Shown piece by piece: positions 24,801 through 35,947 of a stretch of DNA of 64,000 nucleotides (positions within the stretch are counted from its first letter, which is position 1; each line of letters starts with the position of its first letter). Below the pieces are notes generated by a model. That model was not told the DNA's origin. It did not search any database and worked only from the letters and a program-made list of their open reading frames with translations. This DNA comes from Krasilnikovozyma curviuscula (Eukaryota; Basidiomycota; Tremellomycetes; Cystofilobasidiales; Mrakiaceae). Location: positions 62,001 through 126,000 of the forward strand of contig MVAQ01000012.1 of NCBI GenBank assembly GCA_014825775.1, in the 5' to 3' direction. The translations under genes and the position numbers were made by a program.

Positions 24801-25312
24801 ATTGTCAAAAAGTTTGAGTGGGAGTGCGGTGGGTGTAAATCACGGTCAGTTTTATTCCAATCTGGTGTGTTTTCGAGTGCTGTGCTCATAAATCTGTACA
24901 TTGTGTTCTGAAATCAAACTGAGCAGGTACGGAAGAGACACCAAGTCGATTGATATCACCAAGGTCTGCTGTGGAAGATGTCGAGGGAAGTTGGTACCAC
25001 TGTTCAACGCTCCTGCAACGCCTGCCAAACCGAACGCTTTCCAAGGTAACATTTGCCATTTTTTTTTTGTTTCTCTTCTCGTCTACTTCGTCTTATATCT
25101 GACTGTACCTCTCAAAATCTCTCAAATCTTCAGAGTACCTGAAGAAAAACATGGCCGCTGAGAAGCTGAACTCACCAGGGTTGAGCCACGGTGACTTGAT
25201 GCGTAAACTCGGTGAAGGGTACAAGAGGGAGAAGAGCAAATCTGGCGAGAAAGATGTCAACGCCCTGACAGGGCTGATGAAAGAAGTGACGGTGATAGAT
25301 GCCGATGATTAA
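21819..25312 (+). CDS. GCNA/SprT-like nuclear metalloprotease with acidic disordered N-terminus
   Basis: Homologue of the GCNA (germ cell nuclear acidic peptidase) branch of SprT-like proteases, which act on DNA-protein crosslinks in chromatin (family knowledge). About two thirds of the protein is disordered, Ser- and acid-rich, with repeated hydrophobic-SSDSE patches (RIVVSSESENEGE, HIVISSDSEKEYA, TILDLSSSSP). The SprT domain starts at about 24290 (HVALSLAQELDKHVFGG). Across an intron it gives the zinc-binding HEMCHLATW, and FKNWGKKCMRYRRD follows. A C-terminal zinc ribbon has two Cys pairs (WECGGCKSRYG, VCCGRCRGK), then an HMG-box-like tail (YLKKNMAAEKLNSPGLSHGD) up to IDADD. At least seven introns; roughly 950 aa. 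Starts 199 bp after SLH1 on the same strand. The ATG at 21819 is the first in frame; a different frame opens at 21659 but has no clean splice join. Confidence 0.85.
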
Positions 25313-25999
25313 AAGAGCTGTCGCTGTTCCCGTTCATACATCAACGAGGTCTGATGTCACTGCAAAGAGACACGGCCACCATACCCTCCATTGATTTAGG
25401 AAGCTTCACTTTCTCTAGACTATTGTATTCTGATGAAGGACCCAAACCTGCAAAATTCCACGAAATTTACCTCCTCGCGCACTTCGCCGTCGCGTTCTCG
25501 CAGAATTAAGATTTTCCGAGTCGGTCAGCCTGGATCAAAACAAGATGCCCAGCGACTCCGATCATTGTTTTGGTGCGGTGTGCATATTCGCTAACACCCA
25601 AGGATCGTCCTTGCAATGTTTCAAAATGCTGAGGACGAAATTTGACTTGCGACGCCACAAGTCGACCGGAATCGGCAACTCGCGCAGACATGCTGGACGC
25701 CCAGCTTCTCGAGTCGTTCAGCAGTCGGTCGGTCGTGTTTCAGAGCAATGGTCTCAGTGATGAGCAGTACAGACACAGGGACTCATCTATACAAGGAATC
25801 TAGGCTTCACACCGAGCTTCCAAAGATATCACGCTTTCGTCGACTTTGTCGACCAATGCGACGAAAATATAATCCACCCTTCAGCTGAAAGTCAAGCTGC
25901 CTTCCAACGACAAGCATCCCAACTATTCTACTAACATCTGACGCTGTATCCGAAGAGGCTGCTGACCCTGCTGGACAGGTCACTCAGCTCTGGTAGAAA
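25313..25999. other. intergenic, upstream of the disordered-protein gene
   Basis: Nearly 700 bp between two genes on the same strand. Short open frames (for example near 25545-25760) have no continuation or known motif. It probably holds the 3' UTR of the GCNA-like gene and the promoter and leader of the next gene. Confidence 0.5.
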
Positions 26000-28900
26000 A
26001 TGTGCTCCACTAACAAGAGAAGTCTATTTGGCAGCTTGAACTCTAAAAAAGCTGGTAAGTTTGGGATCATCCTTTTGAAGCTGAAGCAAACCTTACTTAA
26101 TGGCTGGTTCAACAGCTTCACCACGTCTTGAAATCTCTTCACCCACGCTCATTCAACCTTCGCTCGCTGGCCATGTAGGTCCACAGCAATCATCGCAACA
26201 ACCCCCACAGCAGCACCAGCCTTGGAGACACCCTGACCACGTCGACTTTGTGCCTAACATGCCGCCCTCGCCTGGTTCCAAGGATACTCAGAGTTCTGGT
26301 ATTCCACGTATTCCACGCCCAGGGTTGAACAGGATGCACTCCCTCGAAGCGGAGAATAGCGGTGCCTTCGACGACGCCACGAGCGTGAAGTCTGTCCAAA
26401 GTGGTAAAGCTCCAAGCTCTCGTTCTATGGGATGGGGCAAGAGGAAACAGGGGAATTCGGCCGCTCCACCAGTCCCACCTTCTCCTCTGCCAACTCCAAC
26501 GCTTCCCTCGCCATCGTTCCCACTCGGCTACACCTCCCCTTCGCCCAGCAATGGTAACACGATGCCTTCGCCTCTCCCAACACCTTCCACGCCTGCTACC
26601 GGTAGTCTTAGCTTTGTGCGCATTCGTTGCTTCATCGACCACCCTACGACAGATCCAGTTTACGTCACTCTGGTACCTGGCGAAACCATCACATCGCTCA
26701 AGTCCAAGATCCTCAAATCCGACAATGACCGCTTTGTCCAATTCAGACACCAGCGCAAGCCACCAGTTGAGACCAAGTGGAATGATAATTACGACCTCGA
26801 CCGCATCACCCTCTGGACGGGAAAAATCGACTGGCTCGTCGTCTCGAAGATCAAACGTACCTTCGAGAAGACCAAACACTTCACCTCGGTCCTGGCCACA
26901 TTCCCATTGATACCGCTCACGGGGGACCAAGATGAAGTCATCTCACTGGATACACTCTTTCCTCCTTCAGAGGCGAGATTGCGAGGGTTAATTGAGATCA
27001 TCGTCAGGATCGCACCCAAGGACACCGTTCCCGTCGCAGTCTCCTTCTCCGACATGCCTGACACACCGGTCATCGTCGATGCTTCAAGACACTGCTCAGT
27101 TGGAGAATTCAAGATGGAGGTGGCCAAGGCGAGAAAGTTGATAGCGAGGCATTCCTTGGGAATGGACGAGTTCTATCTCTTCAAAGTATGTCATCGCCCA
27201 CTTTATCCGGGTCTCCTCATCCTTCTGATCAAATTTTGTTGTCTCTCACAGTCTGAACAACCACGATTTCCCAACCCTATTCCATTTGACATTGACAACT
27301 TCGAAGGCCTGTCAGAAGGTTCTCTGCTTCATGACGAGTTCGAAACCCTCGACTTGAACCCGCTGGTCGCCAAAGCCCAGTGGGCAGCTCCCCAGAACCG
27401 ACTTCTCAGAGTCGAAATTGTAGCATTCCTGACCTCCGATATGGAGGATGATTTCAAAGAACGTTTGCTTTGTGAGTGGGAACCTGTATTTTCCCACTAG
27501 CGAATAACCTTGATCTGACTCTTTCCCCCACCTGTTGCAGTGAAAACTGGTCCAAACCACTACAGCTACTCTCCAAATCTGAATCGCCCTGGGAGTGTTA
27601 AGAGCACTACTAGCAACAACAGTAGTCGTCAGAACCATCCGAGAGAGACAGCTAGAGACATCGCGGAAAACTACCGCAGGAAGAAAGAGAGGGAGCAGCA
27701 TTTGGCGGATGAGATCTTGAATGGGTACGCCAATGAGGACCCCAAAGGAGGAGGATCTTACAACGACCTCATTACCAAAGAACCAGCACCCTTCCAGATG
27801 AGTCCGTCAGCTTCAATGCCCGAGTTGAACGTCAAGGTCAACAACAGCAACAACAAACGCACGTTCACTCGCCCCACCGATGGCCATTTGTCGAATGCGG
27901 AAGAATTGTCACCTACAACAAAACATACCTCGCTACCACCCTTGTCTTATTCAGCGCCTTTGACGGAAGATGAAGAAGAGTACGCTCAGAATGCAATTCA
28001 GGTCTCTCAACCAAAACCGCGCACCACATCTCTTCAACACAGTCTTCAAATCCAGAACCGAACAATCGAACACAAACGCTATGTTTCAAATTCCAGCCTG
28101 AATTCGACAGACTCGTCTGAGGCATCGTCTACCCTGCCTTCGTCTAGAGACTATCCACCTTTATCGATGGCTGAAGTCTCCCCAACGTCGAAGCCAGCGC
28201 CGTTCGCAGGTGCTGCACCTGAACCAGTCCCAGTGAAAGAACCACCCCCTCCACCGATGATTGCGATTCATCATCGCACAGAGTCCGACAACTCGATCTC
28301 GCCTTACCAACAAATCAAGCCGAATCCACATCAACAACCAGGGTACGGTCCGCGAGCCATGCCCCACATCAACACACAATACGTTCCTGGCGAACTGTCT
28401 CCAATGTCGATGCCTGTGTCTAGATTCGGTGATTCTACAGCTGAGGAGGATATGATCTGTCCTAGTAGCCCACGTCCACAAGCGTCACCAACATTCGCTC
28501 CAAGAGTTACCCTGCCGTCGGTCAACTCTTTGTCGCCATCACCATCTACATCCCCCGTCATCTCTCGAAATGCACGTTTTGCGTCTGATACTGGGTCAAT
28601 GAAGTCACCTCGGTCCTCCCACGGCGCCATCAACGTCAACGGCCAGCTTCGATTCCACTATCCCGTCTCGACCAAGCGAAGAGACTCTCACGCCCCTGTT
28701 GCGCCAGCTCGTTCAGCCCTCAAAGGATCCCGAAAAGCCCAAGCAAAGACCAACAAGACTGTGAATCGTCTCTCTAGCGATTTAACTAACTCGAAGAGGG
28801 TCTCACACCTTGGTTTACAATCAATGGCGACGGCTGAACCATCCGTTGCATCTCAGAAACGGTCCAACCGGTTTTCTCAGCTTGATTTGATTGCTGAGAT

Positions 28901-29156
28901 GAGTGATCTGAATACATCTGCAGGACAGCAGTCGACTGGCCAGCCGCAACAAATTGCTTTACTGTCTCCACCAAACTCGGATTTGGGAGATATAAAGGGC
29001 TCTGGTATTGGTGCGGGTCATCCTGTAAATATGGAAGGATACGCGGTAATCGGTGGTTCTCTCTTTCTGTTGAATATTAAACCTGTCGACTCCACTGGTG
29101 CAGCACTCATGAGGAGCGCCCAGTTCCAAGCTGTACTGCGCGGTGCTTCTTCCTAG
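26000..29156 (+). CDS. large Pro/Ser-rich protein with a folded core, unknown function
   Basis: I do not recognise the family. A short first exon (MCSTNKRSLFGSLNSKKA, 26000-26052) joins in frame across an intron to SPRLEISSPTLIQPS. After a disordered Pro/Ser stretch, a folded-looking core spans about 26600-27480. One segment, VRIRCFIDHPTTDPVYVTLV with GETITSLKSKILK, has a ubiquitin-like/RA-like beta-grasp look. A second begins VAVSFSDMPDTPVIVDASRH and repeats a similar strand pattern. The C-terminal half (from about 27540) is disordered, rich in P, S, T and N, with basic patches (SALKGSRKAQAKTNKTVNRL), and ends in a short hydrophobic segment (GYAVIGGSLFLLNIK). Introns at about 27187-27251 and 27472-27540. 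Roughly 980 aa. A signalling or polarity scaffold is a guess only. Confidence 0.7.
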
Positions 29157-29374
29157 ATTTGTGTTACTGTTTCTCTACTTCTTTGTTCTTTGTTATAAGA
29201 GCTGGTCTCATAATTGATCGTAAAGAGGATTTCATTGGCTTTATTGGTAACACTCTGAAGCTAGACGAGGAAAGCTAGTCGAGAAAAACAAGCCGAGGAG
29301 AACAACAATGCATAAGAACAGAATCTAGAACTATGAAGACATAGTTTACAGTAAGCATTTTAGAGGGGGTTTCA

Positions 29375-32161
29375 TTAAACGTTTCCGCGTTGATTTGTCT
29401 GAGTGAACCAGTCTTTGACCATCGAGCCGGTACTTCGAACAGTATCAACTCTGAAAGATGCGTGCTCCGGGTTGGTAACGAAGCTGGAGTGGACTGAAGT
29501 AGAGAATGGATGGAACCGATCGGCTACTTCTGCAGAAGACGATACTCGCAGTGTCGAACCAGTGGTTGTGCCGGTGGACTCACCCCCACGATCTGTCAGA
29601 GATGATGAACGAAGCTCTGGAGTAGAAGACCAAGTTCCAGTAAGTGCATAAATTTTTTGAGCTGGTGTGAGTCTATCTCGGGGCATGTAGGGGCTAGAAT
29701 TCAAGACTACGCCTGGCGATGGTGGTCTGACGTTCCCGCGAACTGAAACCATGGTGTGCTGAGCCAATGCTAGCGGTGCAATATAAACAAGTCCGTGAGA
29801 ATGAACTACGCCAGTGCAACCAAGTTATCAGAACTCACCATGGTGACTTGGGTTTCCTGAAGCAGGTTTAGCTGCATCTAGATGGGGTTCGATAACATCG
29901 CTTTTGAAGATGCTCATCAAATTCTTAGTGCCCCCAGACTTGTCCCCACCACTCGAGCTGGATGGCTCTCCAAAATCATCACCATCGACAATAATCTCTA
30001 CTTCAACTTGTTCATCTTCAGCGTCAGGCAATGAAGCAGGAATTGGACGAGTATGACCTCTTCTTGTCCGTGATCTTCTATGAACAGGCTTGATTGTTTC
30101 GGTGGGCTTCAGCCTCGGCAGAGAGTACTTCGCATCTGGTTTTACGAACGGTAAACTTTCTTCTTCGATATCGAGAGATGTGCTAGGTGGAGGTGAATGG
30201 GTAGAAAGCCAAGTTTTGTCAAGAATGGAGCCTGGCGAGGATGGTGTGGTCGTGTCGCTCTGGCTGTGAGTGGCACGGTTGGAAGACAAATGGCTTTTTT
30301 GAGAAAATGATTCTTGAGTTTGCAGGGGAGTTTCAGTTGTGTTATGAGTTGCTTGACAGGGATATGAAGAAGGCGGTGATGTGAAGTTATGTGTAAGTGA
30401 TTGTTGGCAAATACTAGGCTGGATAGACGAGCAAGTTTTGGAAATGCGTGTTTCTGGGTCATCTGGAGTGGCTCTTTGTGCTGCGAGTGGCAGAGACGAT
30501 TCAAAGCCCCCAGCGACTGGAGTGCAATGATGTTCTTTGCTGTCGCTGCTGTTTAAAGCAGGTTTTGATATTTGAGGAAGAAGGAGAACAGGATGATCTA
30601 GTCCCATCTCGTTGACCTTTGATCCTAAAGATGGGGCAACTTTAGTTGGAGGTGTCGAAGTAGTAGAAGAGGTGATGCCTTCTGTGTTTGAGATTATTTC
30701 GGGGATTTGATTGCCGAGCTGATTCAAACAGAAAGGTGGTGTTGATTTCAAGGAATTGTGTCTACTATCGAGTGGGGTAAACGCTACTGTTCCCCCACAA
30801 GCTGTGAAAAGCTTCATTATTCGCGCTGTGTGGAATAGAAAACGGTCAACTCGGAGCGTCGATAAATCAAGATTTGCCACAAGAAGAACTTGCCTTCGAG
30901 CTGCATTTCCCACAAATTCTTCTCGAGGAATCCAAGTTGAGAACATAGCTGAAGCGCTTCATCGTCCTTGAGTAGCCCATCCAAATCTCTTCCACCATAA
31001 GCGCCCGACTTTCTCCTCCACAACATCACCTGAAACAACCTCGCCGCTATGAACGCGAGCAATTGGCTAGCGGACTCTGCAACAAACAACGACTCCACAG
31101 CCTTGGAATACTCGGTGAGTTTCCCAGTAGTAGTGAAGTAAGGTGCATTCGATAGATTCAAGCCGGTGATCGCCGGAGAGGGTAATGCTGAAGAGGAGAA
31201 TGTGACTAGGACTGAAAGGGCGAGAGCAGCGCGTGCAACAGCTGCGACGTGGAACTTGGCTCTTGAATAATGTCCAAGGAAGTGGACGGTTTCATGGATG
31301 TAGTCGGTTGAGAGGAGGACTGGGCGGAGGGAATGAAAGAAACAGTAATGTGCGTAGCTTCTATGCGAGGCGAGGAGGAACCAAGTCGGATGAAGATACA
31401 GTGGAAGCATCGGAGGATATTCTTGAGGTAAGGTAGAGGGTAAGCGCACAATTCCAGACCTTTCGGAGACGCGACTCACTTTGACTCCAAAGTTTCCACC
31501 ACGATGCAGCATCTCTCAACCATCCAAGCAGGGAAAACAGCATCAACAGGATGTACGATGCAAACTCAAAGTGACATACAGGGCGCAGATAAGGAATTGC
31601 GTTCGTCAAGGGAGTGGAGAAAGATAAGCTACAGCAGGATAAACAGCTTCAGCTATTGAAATATCGCACCACAAGAAGACAGGACCAAACTCACAGAATA
31701 AAGATGTAAAGTGTAGTATAGTCAAACCATAAGCTAACAGCCCACCAAGCTGTCCAAGCTACCCAGCTAGCCCTCCACTTGACCTTTCCGAATCCTGGAC
31801 TTTCTGCGATTCTCACATCCAACCCAGGCGCTTTGAACGCTGGAAGTAAGGGAGTTAGCCTCATTGACCTTCTCCTGACCTTGAACACGGGGATTGACGA
31901 GGGTTGTAATGGCGGAGACCATGGTGGTGGGATCAAAGGGTACGGCTTCGAGATTGTTTGGTTGGCTAGAGAAGGCTGATTGAGATTTGGTGACGGGTGA
32001 TTTCTGCCTGGTGTGGATGGTCTAGGTGACGGAGTCAGATGGGATATCGGTGATGTATTTCTATTGGAGGAAGTCTGAGAATGCTGGGACAAAGGGCGAT
32101 GAGGACTCCGTTTTGGTCTCGGCGGGGACAGATCGCAGCCTTCCACTCGTGAATTGGACAT
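29375..32161 (-). CDS. multi-pass membrane protein with long disordered tail, unknown function
   Basis: Not recognised. The N-terminus (MSNSRVEGCDLSPPRPKRSP) is Pro/Ser-rich and cytosolic-looking for about 125 residues. Membrane-like helices follow: WVAWTAWWAVSLWFDYTTLY, FEFASYILLMLFSLLGWL, then ALALSVLVTFSSSALPSPA and QLLAFIAARLFQVMLWRR. A conserved-looking charged segment comes next (GYGG-type loop, DGLLKDDEALQLCSQLGFLE). The C-terminal 450 or so residues are Ser/Pro/Thr-rich and disordered with a basic patch (HRRSRTRRGHTRPIP), ending VKDWFTQTNQRGNV at 29375. About five exons. It runs in tandem with the next upstream gene on the same strand, also a membrane protein. The start is the only ATG of the open first exon. 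Confidence 0.65.
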
Positions 32162-32552
32162 GTTGATAGGGCGAGAGTAGTTCGATGGACTCTACTCGGC
32201 GCTTATTCAAATAATTTGGAAAGATGCAAAGGGATATTACGAGAAGATGTTCAGTGTGGGAAGGAGACCGGGACCTCTTTTGGTCGTCCAATTTCTTCGT
32301 TAATTCTTGGCCGTACTATTGAGCGATAGGAAGAGAGTTTGATGGAGAGCCGTGATGCTTATATTTCGTTGGTTGATCTTTGCTTCGTGAAATTACAATG
32401 GTTCCGGTTGGAAGAGAGACAAAAAAGGTCGAAGGTCAAAGCATTGCGTTTCACGCTTGACGGAACTCCGCATCGGTTTACTGCGGGTACTGTGGGGGCT
32501 GAAATCATGTATAGGCATAAAAATAACAGAGAAGAGAAGTATCCGAGTGTCC
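32162..32552. other. intergenic between two tandem membrane-protein genes
   Basis: Promoter and leader of the gene ending at 29375 and 3' flank of the gene ending at 32553, both on the minus strand. No gene, repeat or structured RNA seen. Confidence 0.5.
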
Positions 32553-35500
32553 TCAGGAAATCCAAAGTAGAGCCCAAGCCCAACGAAGCGCTGTCTTCGA
32601 CCCTTGTATCAACAAGCGCAGAGGTGGGGAGTCCAATATCATATCGAGCAAAGTGAAGTCTAACGGACGACCGACAGATGTATCGGATTTGAGCGTAAGT
32701 GATGCGGTTGGAGCTAGGTATTCTATGGAGTTAGTTGATGATGATACAAGAGAAATCATAGTGTCTTGAATGGTAGTAGAAGTAGAGGGGTATAGTTGTG
32801 TCGGTGGTATTGCATAGATGATTGAAGATGAAGATGACGGTTCTATCGATGGTTCTTTAGAGGTTGTAGTCGATGCTACTGGCGGGAATGCTTGAGGGTT
32901 GGTGGCCTGGGGTGCGGCGCGCAATAAGCTCATGAGCTGTGTGGTATCCTCGTGGTTCCTCCAAGCTAGCTCTCGCACAGCAGCTTGCGTCAACCTCAAC
33001 TCTGAGCCAACGCTGATAATAAGATACAGGAGGAGGATGCCAAAGACTGCTTCGGCCATGGAGAACCACGGTGCAGGGCGAGTGGCCTTTTGTTTTGTTG
33101 GTGAGATACGAATTGAGAGATACGATGGCATAGATGGCTGAACTTTGAACTGCGTCGTATGAATTTTGTGTAAAGTTGAAGACTGTAAATCTTTCGAAGA
33201 TGAGTTGCAGATTGAACCATCAAACCCTACGATATATGCATGGGTCAGGACTAACCAGAAACCGGGAAAAAGCCAGAGCGACAACTCACCTCTGGGGATC
33301 CTGATGCTGATATTCTGCTCTAAAACACTGAATTCGCAGAATGAGGGTAGGTTGCAAGAAAGCTGGCCACCTTTTAGTCCAACCTCGGTCCTGTACACCA
33401 ACCTCAAAGATTTGCAGTGCCAGTCTCCTCCAGGAAGAGCCATCTTCAAGTACGCTTTCATGAGATTGTCCAACATCTGCTGAGGCTGCAGATGGACTAC
33501 CTCAAGTTCTATTTCTTGACCATCAAATGCAGCTAAGATCACCTCGACTTCTTTGTCCCCACCTGTGTCGTTGCCAGTGATTCCAACAATGAAATTTCCA
33601 GGATGGGTTGAGGTGAGAGTCACGTCAACCTTCGCGATGAGCTGGAAGCGATCCGGAGTCGCCGTAGGAACAACACTGATACTGATGTCTGACTTTGGGA
33701 GGACGAGTGAAGAGGGAGAGGTCGCTGAGAATTGGCTGGTACTTAAAGTTGGAGACGCCAGGGGATGATGCGTGGAGACGACAGGAGCTATGAAGAGCTG
33801 AGGAGGTTTCAGATTTCTGTCCGCCGTTCCCAGCTGCAATGTGAAAGATGAACCACGACAAGCTGATAGAGGAGGAATGGTATCGATACCATCAATAGGA
33901 GTGAAGTCCGAGTGCTCGTCGTGGAGAGTGATGTTGCTGGAATGTTGGGATGCTTCACCAACCTGAATCAGAGGCAGTACTATTCTCTCCGTGACATTTG
34001 TATATATAGCTGTTCCTTTCAGTGAGAATTCAAATACGTGTGAAGGGCCTCCTCCAGCTCGAAGCTTCACTAAATCGATGTGGAGACGGCAACCACACAG
34101 TTGCTTCTCTTGTTGTTGGAGCGTCTGTGAGACATGGTCTGGTGTTATTGTTCGTCGCGCTGGAGATGGTGACGTGTTTGGTGAAGTATTCAGGCTGTGC
34201 TCGAACGAGAAGTCAGTCGCTTCTGGCAGCGGGCCGTGAAGTAGTGACGAGATCGACTCATTCATCGAGCCCCAAGAAACTAACAAGAACAAAGAAGTCA
34301 GGTATTCAAACATAATATTGCGAGAGAAAACAGCAACAGAGAATACTTACCAACTCTGGGTCGAGACTGAGGTTTGGCTGAAGTTGAAGACAACGGAGCT
34401 CTTCGAAGTGAGTGCTGTTTCTCCGCTGATTTCATTGGTTGAACAACGGTGGCTAAGGATGAGTCTGGGTCCGCTGGTTCAGTTGATTTAAAGATGGGAT
34501 CGAACGAGAGGAACGCTGGAGAAGGGCTTGTGACTTCAAGGCCTTCGGCCCATCGCGTTCCGAAGGGAAAGGTGATATCGAACATTGATGTTGGATGAAC
34601 ACCGCGATGATGGGCGAAGCATGAAGCATGGAAGTCCAGATCAATTGTTGCGTCGAGAGTAGTGTTTTGAGAGAGGGTTGCTGCCATAATCAACTCTGAA
34701 GAGACCTCCTCCACCTCGACCATACGAAGCTCATCTCCGTCGTTATCTATACCTTCGCTTGAGCAACCACTATCAGCCTGAGCCCACCTGATCTGAAGAT
34801 TGTTGGAGGAAGTGAACGTCCCAGAAAGCTCTTCCCCCTCTTCATCGTCCGTCTCCGAATCTTCAGCCCACGCATCTGCATTAGTTGATGATGTTAGAAC
34901 GATAGGTGGATAAGTGGCTATGTCAAAATCGGTCTCTGTGGGATGCATTCGAAAGTGTAAAGAGTTCGATAGACATTTTGGGAGGGGAATAGAAGTCTAA
35001 GAACGCAAGGAGTGAGTTGGGTGTCAGGAGCGCGCATTGGCGAAATCAAGATTTATACTCACTGTGAAGCAGTCGTCAGGAGGTCGACTCAGAAGAGGAC
35101 ATTTGAGAAAAAGGACACAAATCCAGGAAGTATAGGAGCTGTCAGGTGTCCCACTTCTGCTTGAGGACAACGACGACCTTCTGCCCTTGCTTCTGCTATC
35201 CATCAAATCTTCTTCTAACTCCAGGCACACCGAGAAGTTCTTCACAGTACACCTGAGAGACCGATGAGAGTTTGAGGAAGGGCTCGATGCAACTGTATTT
35301 GGTAGCTTGAGCAGTAGTTTGGATCGTTTCCAGTCCTTGTCGTCGCTATGCAGACTCAGATCGCTATTAAGCTGAATTGTTCGGCTGGTAGAGAGAATAA
35401 TAGAATCATCTAAATCCAGATACAGGGAATTTTTCGTTAGCCAGATGAATGGATTCCAGCACTAGATCGACCATCCTAACCCGGGAACAAAGGGAAAGTT

Positions 35501-35685
35501 TGAGTGGGCCCTCCGTTCGGTACATTGACCAATAGATGGAGCTCAAACATAACGCCAGATTCAGTCACATCAGCTTCTCCATACACAGCCAGCTATATGC
35601 GTTCAAGCTGTCAGTGATCCAGATTGACATTCCCAACAGAGAACGAGTGGCCACCCACGCGTCTAACGATCTTCTGGCTTGACAT
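32553..35685 (-). CDS. single-pass membrane protein with large beta-rich N-terminal region, unknown function
   Basis: Not recognised. A short first exon MSSQKIVRR joins in frame to LAVYGEADVTESGVMFELHL. Several hundred residues follow that look like repeated beta-sandwich modules: long hydrophobic strands alternating with acidic loops (for example LQIRWAQADSGCSSEG, FDITFPFGTRWAEGLEVTSP, SSHVF-type strands, ISISVVPTATPDRFQLIAKV). One clear membrane helix lies near the C-terminus (AEAVFGILLLYLIISVGSEL, about 33060-33000). It is followed by a basic-to-neutral Ser/Thr/Pro tail ending WAWALLWIS. There is no signal peptide, so a tail-anchored-like or type II orientation is possible. About six exons; roughly 900 aa. 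Same strand as the preceding unknown membrane gene, 391 bp apart. Confidence 0.65.
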
Positions 35686-35947
35686 GACCTGAAACGGCTG
35701 AGGGCTTAAACGACTGGACATGTATTTGGATGAATATCTGGTATTTCGGATGAGCTGGCCACATGAATGGTATTTTCCGGTTGAGTGCTTGACTAACGCA
35801 AGCTAGCACCGCGTCGTGCAATCGATGGCTGATAATGCGACTTCATTCCATACACTCATTTGAGTAATTATAGCTTTCACTGTTTATTCTGAAAGTCTTT
35901 CCTTAAAATTTGGGACAACGGCAAAAAATAATAATCGTCAAATCAAA

